From: Hippophae tibetana
Taxonomy: Eukaryota > Streptophyta > Magnoliopsida > Rosales > Elaeagnaceae
Assembly: GCA_037013495.1 (NCBI GenBank)
Contig: CM072801.1
Span: 34,708,001 to 34,772,000 of the forward strand
Direction: 5' to 3'
DNA length: 64,000 nt
A program made the translations under genes and the position numbers. Position 1 is the first letter of the stretch. Each line of letters starts with the position of its first letter. Below, one piece after another: positions 58,558-64,000 of the stretch. The notes beneath the pieces were generated by a model, which was not told the DNA's origin, did not search any database, and was given only the letters and a program-made list of their open reading frames with translations.

Positions 58558-60383
58558 TGACGAGTGCTTAAAAAACAATAAATATACCATGTTTTAATGT
58601 CATTTAATTAATAAAATAGATTTATATTTGTTTTATTATATTATATTTTGGACAAATTTATTTGTTCAGATTAATGGGTATATTGTAGTGTTTTACAACT
58701 ATTTTAATATATAAATATTAAAATTAAGAAAAATACTTGAAACATGTTTATCACATTTTTTGGAGCTTAAATGAATATCATTTATTAGATATTATCTAAA
58801 GTGAAGAAAAGAGATAATGGAAAATAAAAATGTTTGAATTGGTCAAAAATCTAGTCGTGATCCGATCACGCCACAGTGAAAGCACAAGTTTTTCTTACAT
58901 TCTTTCCTATAAATAGGAACCCCTCTATACCAAGAAAATAAGTTTGCAAGTTGCGTTTTCAACAACTTTCTCTCCCCCTTTTCTGTAGATTATAATATTT
59001 TTAGCTTTGAGAATTTATTTAGTTTTTCCCTCAATTTTAAGGAAGAACATGTTTATGTTTTAACAGTTTTTAATTTTCGATTCAACAAATTTTGGAGTGC
59101 AATTACTATTAGAGTTTTTCTAGTCTTAGAATCAACTTTTTAAAGTTATGTAATGATATTGTTAAGGTATTAATTATATTCCTTTTTCATTCCATATATC
59201 TGTGTTGCTTATTCTATGTCATTCTTGATTTGTCTACGATCAATTATAACATGTTTGGATGATAGTGAATATGATGTAATAATAATGTTGCTATGCTTGC
59301 AAAATATTGAATAGGTAAAAAAATTTCTTTAAATAAATTGATTTTATTTTTATTCAAGATTTTTATAAAGAATGTTATTTTGCATTCCATATATTTGTGT
59401 TGCTTATTCTGTGTCATTCTTTATTTTTCTATAATCATTATAACATGTCTGGCTGATAGTGAATATAATGTAATAATAACGTTGTTACGCTTGCAAAATA
59501 TTGAATAGGTAAAACATTTTCTTAAAATAAATTGATTTTATTTTTATTCAAGATTTTTATAAAAAAAATGTTATTTGAAGGAGTACAGTATTACTCTTAA
59601 TAACAAACTTAATATGAGAGTTAAAATTAAGATTTAATTACCTAGACTTAATTTAGAGTAATACTCTTTTATTTTAGATTTAATTATTCGAATATTTAGC
59701 GTAAAGCTCTATTTCAAAGATTTTTTACAAAGAATTATTATTTGAAAATGTATTGACAACATATTTCTTAAATAGTTTTAAAACCTAAAAGTTATTTTTC
59801 AGATAGTTAAATTCTTAAGTTTAATTTGGACACCTTTAATAAAGACTAATTAATTGATTGTACCTAAAGTTGTGATTAGATGGTTTGCTATTTTCTTAGA
59901 AATAAAGCTTAAAGTTAATACTTAACTAATTAATAGGCCCCGCCTAAGAATATTAATTAATTACTATTAAACAAAATAAGGACACTTTCATACCGAAAAG
60001 AGAAAATTAATAAATATCAATTTATATCTTTAATAACCTAAATAATATGAGCAAGCATAATTACTAAATTATTATATCCATTATTCTCCACTGTTTATGA
60101 ATGTATTACATTGCATAGATATTTGTTGAATCCATGTTTATCTTTATCTTTATGCATTAAATTAGTTTTTCAAAAACCAAAGCATTGTGATAGAATGTTT
60201 AGGTTTTATTTTCTTTATAAAATTTGAATAATATTTAAAAACCAAACAATATTACTTCTTTTAATCGACCTTGGGAGTATACTTTATCATTTCTATAAAT
60301 GATTCATACACTTCTGAGAATCAATAAAATTTAAAATGAATAAGTATTTACGAAATCGATATTATACCCCATTTCGTTCATCA
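58558..60383 (+). repeat. Solo Athila-like LTR in the caulimovirid
   Basis: Begins TGACGAGTGCTTAAAAA and ends cgttcatca, the same family as the LTRs at 37706 and 39058 but strongly diverged. GATAG at 58553-58557 and 60384-60388 is the TSD. A TATA box (ctataaatagg) is at about 58908. A 195-bp tandem duplication lies inside. Confidence 0.85.
59188..59577 (+). repeat. 195-bp tandem duplication in the solo LTR
   Basis: The unit starting cattccatatatYtgtgttg at 59188 recurs at 59383; the copies are about 90% alike, so the duplication is not recent. Confidence 0.85.
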
Positions 60384-60388
60384 GATAG

Positions 60389-61290
60389 TAAGAAATTATT
60401 TTGTAGTACTACAAAAACAAAAAACAACACCAAGTAGGTTGACAACTCTAGGGGAAATAGCAATATATAAAGCTTAGAAACCACAATGGTTGAGTCTCTA
60501 AAATTTGGCCAAAAAATCTACCGAGGAACACATTGAAGATATGAAGTTCTACACTACAGACAAAGAATTTCCTAAAGGATGTAAATTCAATATTTTGGAA
60601 TGAGCATATCTTATATTTGTTTATAAATCTTTCCATGAAAGACTAATAGAAAACATATATCTATGAATTAAATGGTTTCTCAGAAAATTTCAAAAGAGAA
60701 ATCAAGAACTTCAGAAAACTATTAAAGAAGGTGACAAACCAGTTTATCTTAAGTTTTTTAGTTCACTGACTGGAATGAGGAAGGATGTATCAGTCCCTAC
60801 CACTTCATTAGGATAGGGATTTCTAACACAAACAGAAAAGCTCTCAAACCAAGGGTGCTTCTAGAAAAGAAATTCAACACAAAAGAACTTTATGTATTAC
60901 GAGTTCAAATGCTGGCCAAATTTACTCTAAGCTCAAGAAGATTGATAGCTCTACTGAGATCAAAGTAAATTATTCAACTAGTAAAGTCATCATCATTTCT
61001 TATAGTAGCATGACTCTTTCAAATGAAGATGGTGAAAACATTACCAAATGTGAAACCAATTTTAACAACAATAACTAGGAAATTGGTCAAGAAACAAGTA
61101 AGGTATTCTGCTTATATACTAGATAAGCCACCAAAGATCAAAGATGCATTAACTACATCAAAGATCGAGAAGATGAAGATGCGTCATCATCAACGTTATC
61201 AAAAGCACTATTAGTAGAAGACGATAAAGAAGAATAAATAGAGGAAGTGTCAATAGAAGATTACAAATAAAATAAAAATGTAAACCTACA
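60389..61290 (+). pseudogene. Endogenous caulimovirid, downstream ORF remnant
   Basis: Continues the viral remnant after the solo LTR. Readable blocks are MKFYTTDKEFPKGCKFNILE (60540-60600), IFVYKSFHERLIENIYL and GDKPVYLKFFSSLTGMRKDV (60730-60790), then frame-broken sequence to about 61280. The position downstream of RT-RNase H and upstream of a promoter-like region suggests the last caulimovirid ORF (inclusion body/transactivator type), but I cannot assign the domain with certainty. Stops interrupt all blocks. Confidence 0.5.
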
Positions 61291-61640
61291 TTTTAGTCGG
61301 CAGTATATCTCAAGGAAAAAAGTAGTGACTTCTATTTAAAGTAGAAAAGAAGATGAATTATAAAGGTAAGAATAAAATAGTAATTTTTATCTTTTAAATA
61401 TGGATTTCTTGTGCTATAAAAGGAACCCTTATTTTCATTTTTTATACACAGAAAAATAGAGACACACATCTGAAAAACATACAACTCTAGCATAGAAATC
61501 CCCTCTATCTAGAAATTCCAAACCACTAATGATATACCAAGTAATTATGAGTGGCTAAGAATCCCTCTAAGGTTTTTAGTTGGCCTTAAGTGTGTAATAA
61601 TTATATTATGAATAAAATGAATTTTAGTTATTCTTTTCTA
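61291..61640 (+). promoter_or_regulatory. Probable caulimovirid intergenic/promoter region
   Basis: TATAAAAGG at 61415 and a leader without long frames, then aataaaa at 61611. Its position after the last viral ORF fits the pregenomic RNA promoter and polyadenylation region of caulimovirids. Inferred from layout only. Confidence 0.45.
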
Positions 61641-62743
61641 GTAAGTCAAAATTGGACACTAATTTTATACGGATGCAAAAGGCTCACCATTACCAAGAGG
61701 GTGTTGAGGTTTGAGAAAATATAAGGTATACCAATGTAACAAGAGGAGATGAACAAAAGGGAAGATCGTGGTGAACTTATTAAGTTTAGGTATAATAATT
61801 ATAATTTTTAAATCAATTAAGGATCTTGAATGTTTAAGATATTTGCTTATACCAAGTGATAATACTGATAAACAGAAAAATGAAGAGAGTAATATCATAA
61901 TATTATGATAAGGAAAATTATGTAACAAGAATTAAACAAGAAACAACTAGTCTAAAAGAAATTAAAAAATAAAAATACAATTTTATTAGAAAAGTTTGAT
62001 AAATGCTATCTCTTAGCCTTAAATGATTCTTTTTAAAACGAGGATTATGAAACTTGTCTTGATAATTTTAAAAGATTCAACTCCTTATTAGATATTTATA
62101 CAAATTATATTAATGCTATCAGAAACATAATAGACCATCATGTTTAAGGACATTAAAAGACTATTTTAGTCAAAAATATGTAAGAATCGAAGAAGAGGAA
62201 TTCAACAACTTAATGTTTAGATACTATTTCTTTAAATATTATAAGTACACTGTATGTATACAAGAAAAACTTGTTTGTATATTACAAATAGGAAAAAATG
62301 TACACTCAACACATATTACTTATCAGCACTCTAATAACTTAGCCAGGACATTGAGGTCAGATTGACTGAAATTCCGCTAAAATAGTCTCTGGAAATCAGT
62401 AAATTCCCTCCCACAAATTAAAAAAGTTAACACCATTAGTTTTTTGGACATCAATATTGGTATTAACCATAAAATCTAAGGACATTCTAATATTTCAAAT
62501 CTCAAGGACATAAGTGAAGATAAGCTACACCTCAAGGACATTTTAGATATATATTCGTCCAAAATATCAATTCCATTTATAGACATCAAGAGTAATTGTG
62601 TTCTTTTAACCCAAAGAAGAGAGATTTAATATGTTTTTCGAGAAGAGTCCAAGAGTAATTGTGTCCTGCATTGAGTAGAGACCAAGGTTATGCTAAACTT
62701 TCCTAATGGTGAAATATGATGTAGACATGAAGAACTTGCACTA
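61641..62743. other. Unassigned, perhaps more viral or retroelement remnant
   Basis: 61900-62330 has scattered coding-like plus-strand blocks (ENYVTRIKQETTSLKEIKK; VRIEEEEFNNLMFRYYF) that could belong to the neighbouring caulimovirid, with no recognised domain. 62430-62560 contains the repeated motif tcaaggacat. Nothing else is clear. Confidence 0.3.
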
Positions 62744-63180
62744 TAGGGATTTTGCTTAACGCTGATTATGGTAAGCTAATTGATTATCATGAAGTTGTGA
62801 TAAGATTAAACAATGCTAGAAATAAGAAATATGAATCGAAAGTTGGGTCTAAAATGAGCATTTCTTTTGTAAATAGTAACATTTTGCATCTTTGTTCTAG
62901 AAGAGAATTTTCACACACATAAACATGCACATATAAACATATTTGAGGTGAGAAAAAATAGATATCAATAATTAAGCTTCATAACTTTGCTAATTTTATG
63001 TTGCTCTCTGTTCTTTTGACTGATATGAATCAATTTGCTAAATTTAGACAATGGATGTCTCTAAAAAGACTCCCGGAGATGCCTCTTTAGGGTTGTTTTT
63101 GTCACCCATATGGTGAAAATATGCCTATAGTTGTGTACATTTGTCAACCTATGAATTTATTATACTACACCATTTATTAG
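62744..63180 (+). pseudogene. GT29 sialyltransferase-like fragment, two exons
   Basis: Exon one (62744-62907) reads ILLNADYGKLIDYHEVVIRL, NNARNKKYESKVGSKMSISF and VNSNILHLCSRRE. An intron follows, with acceptor ctctttag at about 63091, and exon two (63092-63180) reads GCFCHPYGENMPIVVYICQP followed by a decaying end. These are the sialyl-motif L and adjacent blocks of plant GT29 proteins (Golgi galactosyltransferase-like, GALT29A type). Only this portion is present. Upstream coding appears shortened at about 62744, and no downstream exons are found. Confidence 0.75.
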
Positions 63181-63612
63181 ACTAATTCATGTCTTTTTGG
63201 ATGAAATCATTATTTTTTATAATTTCATATTGTCTATAAGCAACTACCATGTTTTGATGACTTGTTTTTTAATCGCATATTTTAATTTATTCCTTGAAAA
63301 TGATGCATAAGCGACATTTTGAACTAGCGTTTAATAAATGCCACCATTCAGCAAAATATGGTAGCTTTCAAAGGTTTATAACTGTATTAAAAACATCATT
63401 CCTACAAATGATGAATAATGTTCGAGTAAAATGATAAAATATTCTAACTCAATGTATAACATTTCTAAAAATGCTACAAATACCAAGTTATAGCATTTTA
63501 TACATCGTAAAAGATCATTATCCTTATAGTGGGAGGAATTTGGCCTACATTTAGTATCTTAGAATTTTTGGAGTGGTTTACTAGTAATAATGTGATATTA
63601 AAATGATTGTAG
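63181..63612. other. Non-coding DNA, possible MITE end
   Basis: Contains tagcgtttaataaatgcca, ggtagctttcaaag and gttatagcattttatacat, motifs common in plant CACTA-related MITEs. On the minus strand CACTATAAGGATAATG starts at 63531. The other end cannot be fixed. Confidence 0.35.
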
Positions 63613-64000
63613 CACTACTATAATACATATATACTATCTCGGAAATTGAGCCTCAGTTTTTAAAAAAACTGAGGCCAAAACCCTATAACCTCATTTTTTT
63701 TTAAAATCGAGGCTAGAGACATACATTATCAATTTTCTCTTACATAAAAAACCAAAATTTTCTATCATTTTTTTTTCCTTTTCTCTCCTTTTCTTTTCAT
63801 TTTCCATCCTTTTTTTCATTTTACCCTTTTTTCTTTTCTTTTTATCCCATTTCTTTTATTTTTTTTCCCTAAACTCTCTCTCCTTTAATTCATTTTTTAT
63901 TTTTTTTCACTCCTCATTTGATATCCTTCAGAACCATTCCAAAACCCTAACTTAACAAAAATGTCATCGATGAGTGCTCCCCTCTATACCAATATTCACA
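63613..64000 (+). mobile_element. CACTA-type element, left end, leaves the window
   Basis: Starts CACTACTATAATAC, a standard plant CACTA terminus, followed by a perfect subterminal hairpin GCCTCAGTTTTT / AAAAACTGAGGC (63650-63675) and further GAGGC motifs. A T/C-rich leader leads to an ATG at 63961. The right end and any transposase lie outside the window. Confidence 0.7.

Noticed and set aside
62739-63531. A CACTA element with ends CACTATAGGG and CTTATAGTG that captured the GT29 exons
   Set aside because: Flanking triplets differ (TTG and GGA), and the left CACTATAG can be part of the GT29 coding sequence. The idea stays possible but unsupported.

Overview
The window looks like a repeat-dense, strongly AT-rich stretch of a flowering-plant nuclear genome, most likely a dicot. 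It holds Ty1/copia and Ty3/gypsy (Athila-like) LTR retrotransposons, CACTA and PIF/Harbinger-type DNA elements, an endogenous caulimovirid, and decayed pieces of plant genes (O-fucosyltransferase, DnaJ/Hsp40, GT29 sialyltransferase-like) that keep splice sites. I see no intact host gene and no rRNA or tRNA gene. Almost everything can be read as transposons nested inside transposons. The species cannot be named from this sequence.

Layout. 1-7.4 kb: a CACTA element (1541-4491, TSD AAA) has split the reverse transcriptase of a decayed copia element; AT-rich DNA and a MITE follow. 7.4-12.2 kb: a minus-strand copia element, broken in gag by a 674-bp TIR element (TSD CTATGAG). 12.2-22 kb: a truncated ~2-kb LTR (copy A), then a plus-strand copia element carrying two head-to-tail LTRs of the same family (copies B and C) and a PIF/Harbinger-like element stuffed with degenerate telomere-like repeats. 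22-33.4 kb: AT-rich DNA, then a third copia element interrupted by a non-autonomous LTR element (26511-32656; LTRs D and E). That element has a tRNA-Asp primer site, no coding capacity and six hairpin-forming tandem repeats. 33.4-37.4 kb: mostly empty, with one GC-richer block and one decayed coding-like tract.

37.4-53 kb is a three-level nest: a long-TIR foldback element holds a plus-strand solo LTR (TSD GTATG), which holds a complete minus-strand Athila-like retrotransposon (39058-52388, TSD CTCAC, LTRs about 99% identical over aligned bases). This element carries two diverged gag genes in tandem ahead of pol. Its pol has an aspartic protease, RT, RNase H and integrase in one 1173-codon frame. 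Three small lesions or recoding sites are visible: one TAA in gag2, a G7 run at the gag2/pol boundary, and a frameshift near the integrase C-terminus.

53-64 kb: decayed O-fucosyltransferase and DnaJ exons, four CACTA-style subterminal hairpins, an endogenous caulimovirid interrupted by another solo LTR (58558-60383, TSD GATAG), a GT29 exon pair, and the left end of a CACTA element that leaves the window at 63613.

The strongest candidates for something undescribed are the dual-gag Athila-like element with a duplicated post-ORF cis motif, its leader hairpins with compensated base pairs, and the non-autonomous element that shares those cis signals while carrying a hairpin array and a 40-bp-spaced G-box array.
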